From: a virus
Virus record (IMG/VR): IMGVR_UViG_3300010158_000370
Coordinates: 1 to 21,291 of that record
Direction: 5' to 3' (one strand)
DNA length: 21,291 nt
The translations under genes were made by a program, and so were the position numbers. The notes under the pieces are model-generated. The model did no database searches, was not told the origin of the DNA, and worked only from the letters and a program-made list of their open reading frames with translations. Positions 1 to 6,278 of this stretch are shown one piece after another (position 1 is the first letter of the stretch; the number at the start of each line of letters is the position of its first letter).

Positions 1-21
1 AACCGGCGGAGGCTAAACGCC

Positions 22-1170
22 ATGGGGTATTTCGGCGAAGATTTCCTTCAAGGATTCTTTGGAGCCAATGGTCTTAAAGACTATAGTCACGCTTCCAAAA
101 CTTTTCGAACCAACGGCTATGAATTAGCTCCACGTCAAAAGTTCCTATTCCATGTTTTCTTTAACATAAACACTGGTCAGATTCCGGCCCTGGCCAATGT
201 GTTTGGCAATGGCGACATAGCCACTGTGGGCATGATGGTCAAGACTGTGCAGTTGCCCAGTTATCAAATTGAAGTGGCCACAATGAATCAGTACAACAGA
301 AAGCGTCTGGTTCAAACCAAAATAAATTATAATCCCATACAGGTTGTTTTTAACGATGATCAAGGCGACTTGATTCGCAACATGTGGTACAACTACTACA
401 GTTACTACTACAAAGATCCCACACAAAATTATGAAAATACTGCGGCCATCAACGGCAGTATTGGCAATCTACAAACCTTACAAAATGGATTTGGCTACAA
501 CACTCGCGACACTTACAGCAACAGTCGACAAGTCAACGACTGGGGCTATATTGGTGAAGGCAGTTACCAAGACAGCAGTGCGTTCACAGGCCAAAATCAA
601 GACAAGCCGCCGTTCTTTAGAGACATCAAAATTTATGGTCTCAGTCAAAAGAAATTTGCCAGTTATGTGTTGATCAATCCCATGATTGAAAGTTGGGCAC
701 ACGATACCTATGATTACAGTCAAGGTGCTGGTGTTATGACACATACTGTGGGCATCAAATACGAAACAGTCAAATATTATTCTGGTGCTGTTGGCGGCGA
801 AACTCCAAGCAGTACCGTGGTTGGCTTTGGCGATCCAGATCACTACGACACAGTCAAGAGTGCATTGGCCCGCCCAGGAGCTACCGCAAGTGTATTTGGA
901 CAAGGCGGACTGGTTGATGCTGGTATCGGTACCTTGGAAGATCTCAATGCCTTGGCCACTGGCCGTGGTGGCTTACAAAATGTTATTGGTGCTGTGCAAA
1001 AGGCCGGCACTGCCTACAACACATTCAAAGGCAAAGACATTGCCAGTATCGCCAATCAAGAGGCAAAACAAGCCAGCAAACAAATCCTACAGGCATCATT
1101 GCCTGGAGCCATGCGTCAAGCCATTAATAAAGGCAATGGCACATTCTTCCCCAATGGTCCCAAGGTGTAA
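22..1170 (+). CDS. T4 gp19/gp54-type tail tube or tail-tube initiator protein
   Basis: This 382-residue protein is probably a baseplate or tail-tube protein, most likely the tail-tube initiator (gp54 of T4, about 320 residues). The region at about residues 38-130 runs from PRQKFLFHVFF through MVKTVQLPSYQIEV and KRLVQTKINYNPIQVVFNDD to RNMWYNYYSYYY. It resembles the shared fold of T4 gp19 and gp54, in which a beta-rich tube domain carries a V-K-x-x-x-L-P segment followed by an N-D-D/E segment. The middle is rich in Gly, Asn, Tyr and Ser. The C-terminal third is Ala/Gly-rich and may be helical. A strong Shine-Dalgarno (GGAGG, 8-12) sits nine bases before the ATG. The position just upstream of another structural-type gene and gp4 fits a late assembly operon. 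Its size favours gp54 over the tail tube gp19 (about 163 residues in T4), but the two cannot be separated firmly by eye. Confidence 0.62.
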   Translation: MGYFGEDFLQGFFGANGLKDYSHASKTFRTNGYELAPRQKFLFHVFFNINTGQIPALANVFGNGDIATVGMMVKTVQLPSYQIEVATMNQYNRKRLVQTKINYNPIQVVFNDDQGDLIRNMWYNYYSYYYKDPTQNYENTAAINGSIGNLQTLQNGFGYNTRDTYSNSRQVNDWGYIGEGSYQDSSAFTGQNQDKPPFFRDIKIYGLSQKKFASYVLINPMIESWAHDTYDYSQGAGVMTHTVGIKYETVKYYSGAVGGETPSSTVVGFGDPDHYDTVKSALARPGATASVFGQGGLVDAGIGTLEDLNALATGRGGLQNVIGAVQKAGTAYNTFKGKDIASIANQEAKQASKQILQASLPGAMRQAINKGNGTFFPNGPKV

Positions 1171-1173
1171 TTT

Positions 1174-1533
1174 GTGGGCACAGTCAATTACCCTAATCCA
1201 GCCACTGATCAAACTGTAAAAATCTTTGATGAATTTTACACTTATGCAGCCAATGTTCCACAGCTAGAATATGATGCGGTGTATAGTTATCTGGCTTCGG
1301 TGTTTGGCACCAAAGAAGCCGCAGGCAATTTCACAGTTACACTATTTAGAATCGCACAGACAAGCGATATTCCAGTCATGACCTTGCTACAAGAAATTCA
1401 AGGTCAAAGTCAACCTGAGTTGACATTGACTCTGGCCTACTATCTAAATGGCCAACGCAGTAAAACCACTCTGCTGGGACTCAATCAAGCTACTCAGCCT
1501 AATTTTTACGTGGCCAGAAACGTCAGGGCCTGA
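1174..1533 (+). CDS. Small probable virion structural protein
   Basis: A 119-residue protein of unknown biochemical role. It starts at GTG with AAGGTG (1162-1167) upstream, three bases after the previous stop. The sequence is mostly helical in character. It has a phage-typical run around YDAVYSYLASVFG and a C-terminal segment LNGQRSKTTLLGLNQ, similar in type to small proteins that sit near gp4 in marine T4-like phages (recalled from family knowledge, not searched). It lies tightly between the tail-tube-type gene and the head completion gene, which suggests a late-expressed virion or assembly role. No catalytic motif, signal peptide or membrane segment is visible. Confidence 0.55.
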   Translation: MGTVNYPNPATDQTVKIFDEFYTYAANVPQLEYDAVYSYLASVFGTKEAAGNFTVTLFRIAQTSDIPVMTLLQEIQGQSQPELTLTLAYYLNGQRSKTTLLGLNQATQPNFYVARNVRA

Positions 1534-1535
1534 TC

Positions 1536-1973
1536 ATGCCCAACTTCCGTCAAGGCAATTACCTAGTAAGAAATCCCGGCAAGTATGTGGGCAAAGGCAC
1601 ACCTAGATATCGCAGTGGGTGGGAACTCACGTTCATGATGTTTTTAGACAGTAACGACAATGTCCTACAGTGGGCGTCAGAAAGCATCAGCATACCGTAT
1701 CGTAATCCGCTAACCGGCAAACAAAGTGTGTACATTCCTGATTTTTTAGTAACGTACAAAGGGCGTAATAATACTACAGTTGCTGAATTAATTGAAATCA
1801 AACCCAAAAAACAAAGTCTACTTGAAAGCAAAGCCACAGATCGCGATCGTGCTATTGTTGCTTTAAACTACGCCAAGTGGGATAGTGCCACCAAATGGGC
1901 TCGACGCAACGGACTTACATTTAGAGTTATCAACGAAGACATGATCTTTAGGCAAAGTGGCAACAAGCAATAA
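1536..1973 (+). CDS. gp4: Head completion protein gp4 (T4 gp4/gp50/gp65 family)
   Basis: A 145-residue protein closely matching the T4 head completion protein (about 150 residues), which acts late in head maturation before tail joining. Family hallmarks are FRQGNY and NPGKYVGKG near the start, YRSGWELTFM (residues 25-34), LQWASESISIPY (45-55), the N-P-L-T-G turn (58-61), YIPDFLVTY (67-74) and ELIEIKPKKQ (84-93). Glu30, Asp69 and Glu87-x-Lys89 occupy the positions expected for a PD-(D/E)XK/TnsA-like nuclease core, so endonuclease trimming of DNA at the portal is possible. The ATG lies two bases after the preceding stop, with only a weak GGG-type ribosome site. Assignment is confident, because motif order and length both agree. 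Confidence 0.88.
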   Translation: MPNFRQGNYLVRNPGKYVGKGTPRYRSGWELTFMMFLDSNDNVLQWASESISIPYRNPLTGKQSVYIPDFLVTYKGRNNTTVAELIEIKPKKQSLLESKATDRDRAIVALNYAKWDSATKWARRNGLTFRVINEDMIFRQSGNKQ

Positions 1974-1980
1974 GTAAATA
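1973..1980 (+). promoter_or_regulatory. Late-promoter-like box AGTAAATA
   Basis: The sequence AGTAAATA, followed by CACTATG, overlaps the gp4 stop and resembles the T4 late consensus TATAAATA. A transcript from it would begin about six bases further on and would lead into gp16. It matches seven or fewer positions of the consensus, so it is weak evidence alone. It is listed because similar boxes stand before three other genes here. Confidence 0.3.
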
Positions 1981-1984
1981 CACT

Positions 1985-2053
1985 ATGTTTACTAAACGCA
2001 ACAACCCACCGGGCTTCTATTACTACACAGAGCTGAGTTTGAAGCTTGTTTAA
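1985..2053 (+). pseudogene. Short ORF, possible N-terminal scar of a GIY-YIG homing endonuclease
   Basis: A 22-codon frame starts at ATG 1985 and ends at the TAA at 2051-2053, which itself forms the 5' end of the gp16 ribosome-binding site. Its residues 5-14 (RNNPPGFYYY) look like the opening of phage GIY-YIG endonucleases, which commonly begin with a basic residue, then NNPPGFYVY. After FYYYT the similarity stops, and the catalytic GIY...YIG continuation, Arg and Glu are missing. I read this as the residue left when a homing endonuclease gene was deleted. It could also be a short leader peptide whose termination delivers ribosomes to the gp16 start. Both readings are inference from a very short match. 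Confidence 0.35.
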
Positions 2054-2065
2054 AGGAGAATCAAA

Positions 2066-2569
2066 ATTACTAGGAAATTAGAAGAGCTTTTTGACTTTCC
2101 GCCCAGTGGCAGCAAAAGCGAGCCCACTGATTCCGCTCCTCCTGCCACTGAGTCGACCCGTGCTCAGCTAGCCGAAATAGATGCAACCATAGACAAAATA
2201 GATGCGGCCTTGCCCACAGTGCGTGATCTTGAAACCGGTGATCGTGAACTGGATGATCTAGCCAACATGGCCAAAGAAAGCTATGACAATCTTATGGATT
2301 TGGGCATGCAAGTTGACAGTAGATATGCCAGTGAAATATTTAATGTTGCTGGCACAATGCTAGGGCATGCTATTACAGCCAAAACTGCCAAGCTCAACAA
2401 GAAGTTAAAAATGGTTGATTTACAAATGAAAAAGTTAAAGCTAGACCAAGACGCTGTTAAAAATTCAACAGTTGATCAGCCTGAAACAGCACACGGACAA
2501 GTGCTAAGCCGCAACGATTTATTGGAACGCTTGATGACGTCAAGAGACCAAAAAGATGAATCCGCATAA
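2066..2569 (+). CDS. gp16: Small terminase subunit gp16, with a probable ATT start codon
   Basis: A 167-residue protein (T4 gp16 has 164) that would form the ring recognising phage DNA and regulating the large terminase. The N-terminal part (RKLEELFDFPPSG, residues 3-15) is followed by a Pro/Ser/Thr-rich linker and then helices. These include ELDDLANMAKESYDNLMDLG and a long Lys/Leu heptad-like stretch around NKKLKMVDLQMKKLKLDQ, as in the central coiled coil of the family. Between the stop at 2051-2053 and codon 2210 (TTG) the frame has no ATG, GTG or TTG. The TAAAGGAG site at 2051-2058 lies seven bases before ATT at 2066, and translation from there gives the family's normal length. Starting at TTG 2210 would give 119 residues and remove the N-terminal region. 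A G-to-T error in the assembly is the main alternative to a true ATT start. Confidence 0.72.
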   Translation: MTRKLEELFDFPPSGSKSEPTDSAPPATESTRAQLAEIDATIDKIDAALPTVRDLETGDRELDDLANMAKESYDNLMDLGMQVDSRYASEIFNVAGTMLGHAITAKTAKLNKKLKMVDLQMKKLKLDQDAVKNSTVDQPETAHGQVLSRNDLLERLMTSRDQKDESA

Positions 2570-2572
2570 ATA
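2565..2572 (+). promoter_or_regulatory. Late promoter box CATAAATA
   Basis: CATAAATA overlaps the gp16 stop codon and lies 18 bases before the next ATG. It matches seven of eight positions of the T4 late promoter TATAAATA, read by the phage late sigma factor gp55 with gp33 and gp45. A start about six bases downstream would give a very short leader containing the TAGGGA ribosome site of the 2591 gene. The position and match make it a good candidate for late expression of the head-protein block. Confidence 0.55.
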
Positions 2573-2590
2573 TTAGATAGGGATACAAAT

Positions 2591-3196
2591 ATGAAAAAAT
2601 TTCAAGAATACCTGGCCGAAAGCCAAAGAACCTACAATTATCGCATCAAAATTGTAGGTGATGTTGCGCCTGATTTTGTCAAGGCTTTGGAAGAAAAGCT
2701 CGCACAGTTTGACCCAGTCAAAATTGGCAAACCAAAGTCTACACCGGTTCAACTCAAACCAGCTGACTTTCCCAAGCACAGCAACGATTCAGTGACCAGC
2801 ATGGATGTGGAGTTCCGCTACCCAGCTATTGAGCCACAGATCAAACAAATTGCTCAACTGTTATTCTTGGATCCCAACAGAATTATCATGTTGACTACAC
2901 CATACGAAGATGGCATGGACAGTGAGCGTGAGCGGTTAGACTCACAGAACAAAGACTTGTTGGATACGGATTATCCTGCTGATACCGCAGAACAAAAGGC
3001 CTTGAGTGCTGATTACTCTGCACCCTATGATCAACACGCAGTTCTCAAGAACACATACCGTAGTGAATTCACAGTTGCTGGTGGAAAGACACCTCCTGCT
3101 AAAACCACAAATGATTTGCCAATGGGCAATACCAGCCCAATGACCAAAGTAAAACGCCCACCACGCCCAGCCACTGGTGCTAACCCAAGAGGATAA
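2591..3196 (+). CDS. Conserved phage protein with capsid-targeting-like N-terminus
   Basis: A 201-residue protein that I recognise only as a type common in marine T4-like phages. It begins MKKFQEYLAE, very like the 10-residue capsid targeting sequence of T4 internal proteins (IPIII: MKTYQEFIAE, from memory). It ends in the L-x-E pattern that the T4 prohead protease gp21 cuts after. Residues 13-100 alternate in a way that suggests a beta-alpha-beta-beta-alpha-beta (ferredoxin-like) unit: YNYRIKIVGDV, then DFVKALEEKLAQF, then SVTSMDVEFRYP, then PQIKQIAQLLFLD, then RIIMLTT. From about residue 110 it is polar and probably disordered, ending in a basic Pro-rich tail. A late-promoter box and TAGGGA precede the ATG. 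An internal head protein is inferred; no enzymatic motif is seen. Confidence 0.6.
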   Translation: MKKFQEYLAESQRTYNYRIKIVGDVAPDFVKALEEKLAQFDPVKIGKPKSTPVQLKPADFPKHSNDSVTSMDVEFRYPAIEPQIKQIAQLLFLDPNRIIMLTTPYEDGMDSERERLDSQNKDLLDTDYPADTAEQKALSADYSAPYDQHAVLKNTYRSEFTVAGGKTPPAKTTNDLPMGNTSPMTKVKRPPRPATGANPRG

Positions 3197-3200
3197 CACG

Positions 3201-5225
3201 ATGACATTTTTTTACGACCTAAACAAAAGATTGGCCCAGTTGGCCAGTAAGCAAGACGCTAAACAAATTACAGAAGAAGCCAAAGCTGTTGCTCCTAAAA
3301 GTAAATTAGCTCAAGCACTCAACGAGCGTGATCTAGGCAAGCATAACAATGCTACAACAGGATTCAAAGCCTTGGCTAAAAAAGTTGGTGGTGGCGAAAA
3401 AGGTGCTCGTATTGCTGGTGCACAATTGGCAAAAATGCGAGCCAAAGGGCAAGTTGAAGAAGGCGATATGGAAGAAGGTAATGCATTTACTGGTGCATTG
3501 GCTAAAACACCAAAAGGTGGCAAGTTCAAAGTAGGCGGTAAAGAATTTACAGATACTAGTAGTCTTGAAGAAGGCCATTGCCCATCCTGCGATTGCTCAC
3601 CATGCAAGTGCGACAGCATGGAAGAGTCAGCTTTACAGGCTTATCTTGGCAAAAAGAAATATGGTCCAGAAGGCATGAAAGCCCTGCAAAAAGCTGGTCG
3701 CGATCATGCTGGCAAGGACAAGATGAACCAGATCCGCAATCGCTATGATAAGATGGACGAAGCTGACTTTGAGGAAGGCAATGCGTTTGGCAATGCAGTG
3801 CGTAAGGCCAAAGCGGATGGTGTCCAAAAGGGTGAAACTGTTCGTGTAGGCAGCAAAATTTATCCGGTCAAAGAAGCTGACATGGTTGGTCTCGGCGAGA
3901 AGAAAAAAGAGCCACGTAGTAAAGGAACAGCTTTTGACAAAGAGCACATGGACAAGCTTCGCAAAGAAAAAGAAGCAGAGACACATGATCGTTATGATGT
4001 TCAAGACACCGGCTACAGCAAGCGTTACACTCGCAAGGCAACGGACACAGACATTGACAAGGACGACGAAGTTAAAAGCGATGAGCCAAAGCGTAAAGGA
4101 CGTCCAAAATCTACCAAACCAAAAGGTGACGAGCATGTTACCAAGGGCAGTTACAAATACAAGATGGTCAACGGCAAGCGAGTGATGAAGGACAAGGTCA
4201 AAGAAGATGGCATGCCCATAACCGATCGTGGCGAGTATGATGACGAAGCTGGCATGGCCAAAGACTCATTGCACACTATCATGCGTCATGCTAGAGAATT
4301 AGAAAACTGCTTGCGTCAGAATGAGAACCTGCCAGAGTGGGTACAAGAAAAGATTGGCCAGATCAAAGGCATGATGACCAGTGTTACAGATTATATTATC
4401 AGTACACACGAACGTGATGCAGAACAACACATGGAACCCATGGCAGAAAAAGCAGTAAGCCAAGCTCAACGCAAAGCAGCCGGTATTGCACATGCGGCAC
4501 AGAAGGGCGAAATTCCTAAGAGCCGGTTACGTGGAGCCAGCAAAGAAATGGCCAAAATGCCTCAAGGTGAGCTACACAAATTTGCTGCAACCAAAGAAAA
4601 AGGCCTGCCTAACAAAGTAAAAGAAGGTGGCAAACCAGACTTCTTAGATCTAGATAAGGACGGCAACAAATCCGAGCCAATGAAAAAAGCGGCCAAAGAA
4701 AAAGAAGAAAAAGTTGACGAAACAACAGTGTCAGGAAGTGTAGCCACTGCACCAGCCGCTTCTAAAGCCAGCAAAGGCATGCAGTTTGGCAAAGGTGTAT
4801 ACGAAGGATTCAACAACCGAGTTGAATCAATGATCACCGAAGGCATGAGCATAAACATCAGTGTTGATGAGCAAGGTAAAAAATCTATCAGCGTAAACGC
4901 TACTGAGCAAGATGCGGAAGCCCTAGCAGACTTGTTAAAAATGGCTGGCCTAGGCAACGGACAGAAACAACAAGTATGTTCAGCTTGTGGCAGTGCTGAT
5001 TGCGGTTGCGAAGAAGAGTTGGATGAAAATAGTCCTGACTATCCAACCAATACAGAAACAAGTGATGATGCACTACAATATTCAGGTGGCCTAAACGGTC
5101 CCAAGAGTACCGGACAAACAACCATTCCGGTTGTGGCCAGTCAACTGCGTCGTCAAGTATCAATGGAAGAATCAGTTGAACTTGAACGCAGTCTGTTCAA
5201 GACCTGGAAAAATTATAAAGGTTAA
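3201..5225 (+). CDS. Large modular Lys/Glu-rich protein, probable head-associated
   Basis: A 674-residue, highly charged mosaic of small phage modules. It contains two copies of an EEGNAF...GGKF/VRVG repeat (residues 91-122 and 191-225). A Cys-rich knot follows at 127-137 (CPSCDCSPCKC), then a KKYGPEGMKALQKAGR unit (152-167). An AT-hook-like KRKGRPK lies at 297-303 and a helical pair (LHTIMRHARELENCL...LPEWVQEKI) at 357-385. A DUF3008-like segment (AVSQAQRKAAGIAHAAQKGE...FAATKEKGLP, 418-470) precedes an EF-hand-like loop DLDKDGNKSE (483-492). A second Cys cluster CSACGSADCGC lies at 593-603. ATG 3201 is preferred over GTG 3177, since AGAGG (3188-3192) is eight bases before it and 3177 lies inside the previous gene. 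Its context and charge suggest a scaffold-like or DNA-associated internal protein. No catalytic function is assigned. Confidence 0.6.
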   Translation: MTFFYDLNKRLAQLASKQDAKQITEEAKAVAPKSKLAQALNERDLGKHNNATTGFKALAKKVGGGEKGARIAGAQLAKMRAKGQVEEGDMEEGNAFTGALAKTPKGGKFKVGGKEFTDTSSLEEGHCPSCDCSPCKCDSMEESALQAYLGKKKYGPEGMKALQKAGRDHAGKDKMNQIRNRYDKMDEADFEEGNAFGNAVRKAKADGVQKGETVRVGSKIYPVKEADMVGLGEKKKEPRSKGTAFDKEHMDKLRKEKEAETHDRYDVQDTGYSKRYTRKATDTDIDKDDEVKSDEPKRKGRPKSTKPKGDEHVTKGSYKYKMVNGKRVMKDKVKEDGMPITDRGEYDDEAGMAKDSLHTIMRHARELENCLRQNENLPEWVQEKIGQIKGMMTSVTDYIISTHERDAEQHMEPMAEKAVSQAQRKAAGIAHAAQKGEIPKSRLRGASKEMAKMPQGELHKFAATKEKGLPNKVKEGGKPDFLDLDKDGNKSEPMKKAAKEKEEKVDETTVSGSVATAPAASKASKGMQFGKGVYEGFNNRVESMITEGMSINISVDEQGKKSISVNATEQDAEALADLLKMAGLGNGQKQQVCSACGSADCGCEEELDENSPDYPTNTETSDDALQYSGGLNGPKSTGQTTIPVVASQLRRQVSMEESVELERSLFKTWKNYKG

Positions 5226-5230
5226 TTAAA

Positions 5231-5518
5231 ATGGCTACTCAAGTAATCAAGGACACAGCAGGTAATGTATTATGGACCACAGATAAAGCTGAAATCAATT
5301 CTGAAAGTAACAATGTGACTTATCAGATATTTGCTACTGCCTTGGGTACAGCCAATGCTGTGGGTAATCTATATGCCAATGCGGTATCGGTGCCTAACGG
5401 AACCATAAAAGACATCTATGTAGGTGCCGGCAACTATTTGATCATGACCGGAACCAACTTTACGGTCCGCGCCCTGGGCACACAAAGTTCAGCACAATCC
5501 GGTGTGATTGGCGGATAG
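5231..5518 (+). CDS. Small beta-rich hypothetical protein
   Basis: A 95-residue protein of unknown role with a Shine-Dalgarno-like AAAGG (5217-5221) nine bases before ATG. It is short of charged residues towards the C-terminus. It alternates polar and aliphatic residues (NVTYQIFATALG, GTIKDIYVGAGNYLIMTGTNFTVRALG), which suggests a small beta sandwich or barrel, and it ends in a flexible Ser/Gly tail. No Cys, signal peptide or membrane segment is present. It sits five bases after the large modular protein and two bases before the twin-protein pair, so it probably belongs to the same late head or decoration group. A minor capsid decoration protein is one guess, with no motif to prove it. Confidence 0.5.
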   Translation: MATQVIKDTAGNVLWTTDKAEINSESNNVTYQIFATALGTANAVGNLYANAVSVPNGTIKDIYVGAGNYLIMTGTNFTVRALGTQSSAQSGVIGG

Positions 5519-5520
5519 TT

Positions 5521-5895
5521 GTGCGAGCTCGAGAATTTCTTGCTGAAAAGCAAGAAGGCAAACTCACCAAGCGTCAGCAACAGCCCACAGTTGGGCTGCA
5601 CAAATTTCGTGACCCGGGTGGTTACGATCGTGCTTATGAACTCAATCGAGTCATGATGGCAGTGGCCTGTGCTGATGGCACTGACGCACCAATTGACATG
5701 GATCAGGCTAGCTGGGTTGGAAAATATAATACTGCTAGCCCATACACCAAAGAAGAACAAAAAATGCTGAAACAGGCCTTCAAAGCTGTTGGCAGCGAAA
5801 CACACGATTTAAATCACGGTGATTTGGAAAGTAAAGAACTTGAATCAACCAACAAGTCTAGTCCTGTAAAGGGATTCAAAGGATATCCTAGATGA
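5521..5895 (+). CDS. Twin head-protein candidate A (MRAREFLAE...SPVKGFKGYPR)
   Basis: A 124-residue protein starting at GTG, unknown in function. The first nine residues, MRAREFLAE, end in an L-x-E prohead-protease-type site and resemble the T4 capsid targeting peptide. The last eleven, SPVKGFKGYPR, recur exactly at the end of the next gene. The middle carries LTKRQQQPTVGLHKF, then a helical YELNRVMMAVACADG segment, and then a KEEQKMLKQAFKAVG helix, with no catalytic signature. The stop overlaps the next start as ATGA, so the two are probably translated as a coupled pair. I infer that the N-terminus is a removable head-targeting tag and the basic C-terminus a shared docking or DNA-binding tail. 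A pair of non-virion proteins sharing a common ancestor cannot be excluded. Confidence 0.6.
   Translation: MRAREFLAEKQEGKLTKRQQQPTVGLHKFRDPGGYDRAYELNRVMMAVACADGTDAPIDMDQASWVGKYNTASPYTKEEQKMLKQAFKAVGSETHDLNHGDLESKELESTNKSSPVKGFKGYPR
5860..5895 (+). repeat. 36-base direct repeat, copy 1 (end of twin A)
   Basis: This stretch and 6243-6278 match at 32 of 36 bases. All four differences are third-codon changes that leave the peptide SPVKGFKGYPR and the stop unchanged. The repeat therefore reflects protein-level conservation. It could still serve as a site for recombination between the twins. Confidence 0.75.
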
Positions 5896-6278
5896 GAGCT
5901 AGAGAGTTTATTACTGAAGAACAAAAGTTGCCACCCGAGCAAGGTGACCCACTTCGCCAAACTTTTATACTTCCAGGATTAAGTTCCGATCAACCATATC
6001 AAATTTATAGATTTGGCGTGGCAATGGCCCGTGCTAGAAGCGATGCAGTCAAAGATGAGTTAAATCCTTATATATTGCCCTGGAACAAAAAAGAAGTGTT
6101 TGGAAATCATGCTGTGGTAGCTGGTATGAACAACACAGTAGATCCTATTATAGATCAAGCATTACAAATGACCAACACTCCAGATGGAAAAAAATTAATT
6201 GGTACAGGTCGCAGTGAGGAACCTCCTAGCACTGACACAACCAGTCCTGTAAAAGGCTTCAAAGGTTATCCAAGATGA
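5892..6278 (+). CDS. Twin head-protein candidate B (MRAREFITE...SPVKGFKGYPR)
   Basis: A 128-residue paralogue of the preceding gene, overlapping it by ATGA. Its first nine residues MRAREFITE differ from the neighbour's only at the L-A/I-T pair, which still fits an (L/I)-x-E cleavage site. Its last eleven residues are identical to the neighbour's. The central part is strongly diverged, with a shared helical register (QIYRFGVAMARARSD against ELNRVMMAVACADG) followed by an Asn/Pro-rich region containing NPYILPWNKKEVFGNHAVVAGM. Conserved ends around a variable core suggest a family whose core varies in function or partner while its localisation is kept. Its stop overlaps the start of the exported nuclease. 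No enzymatic motif is visible. Confidence 0.6.
   Translation: MRAREFITEEQKLPPEQGDPLRQTFILPGLSSDQPYQIYRFGVAMARARSDAVKDELNPYILPWNKKEVFGNHAVVAGMNNTVDPIIDQALQMTNTPDGKKLIGTGRSEEPPSTDTTSPVKGFKGYPR
6243..6278 (+). repeat. 36-base direct repeat, copy 2 (end of twin B)
   Basis: Second copy of the 36-base repeat shared with 5860-5895. The differing positions are 12, 15, 24 and 30, all silent. The same ATGA stop/start overlap follows each copy, so the junction architecture is duplicated together with the coding end. Confidence 0.75.

Noticed and set aside
478-903. 141-codon open frame on the minus strand
   Set aside because: It lies wholly inside the well-supported tail-tube-type gene, has no ribosome site and shows no protein-like motif. 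It is a shadow of the + strand codon use.
2210-2569. gp16 starting at TTG 2210
   Set aside because: There is no ribosome site upstream, and the product would lose the LEELFDF region and be 48 residues shorter than expected for the family.
3177-3200. GTG 3177 as start of the large modular protein
   Set aside because: It lies inside the preceding gene with no ribosome site. ATG 3201 has AGAGG at good spacing.
3633-4136. 167-codon open frame on the minus strand
   Set aside because: It is the complement of the Lys/Glu-rich modular gene. Its Phe/Leu/Val-rich translation mimics membrane protein but comes from reversed AAG/GAA codons.
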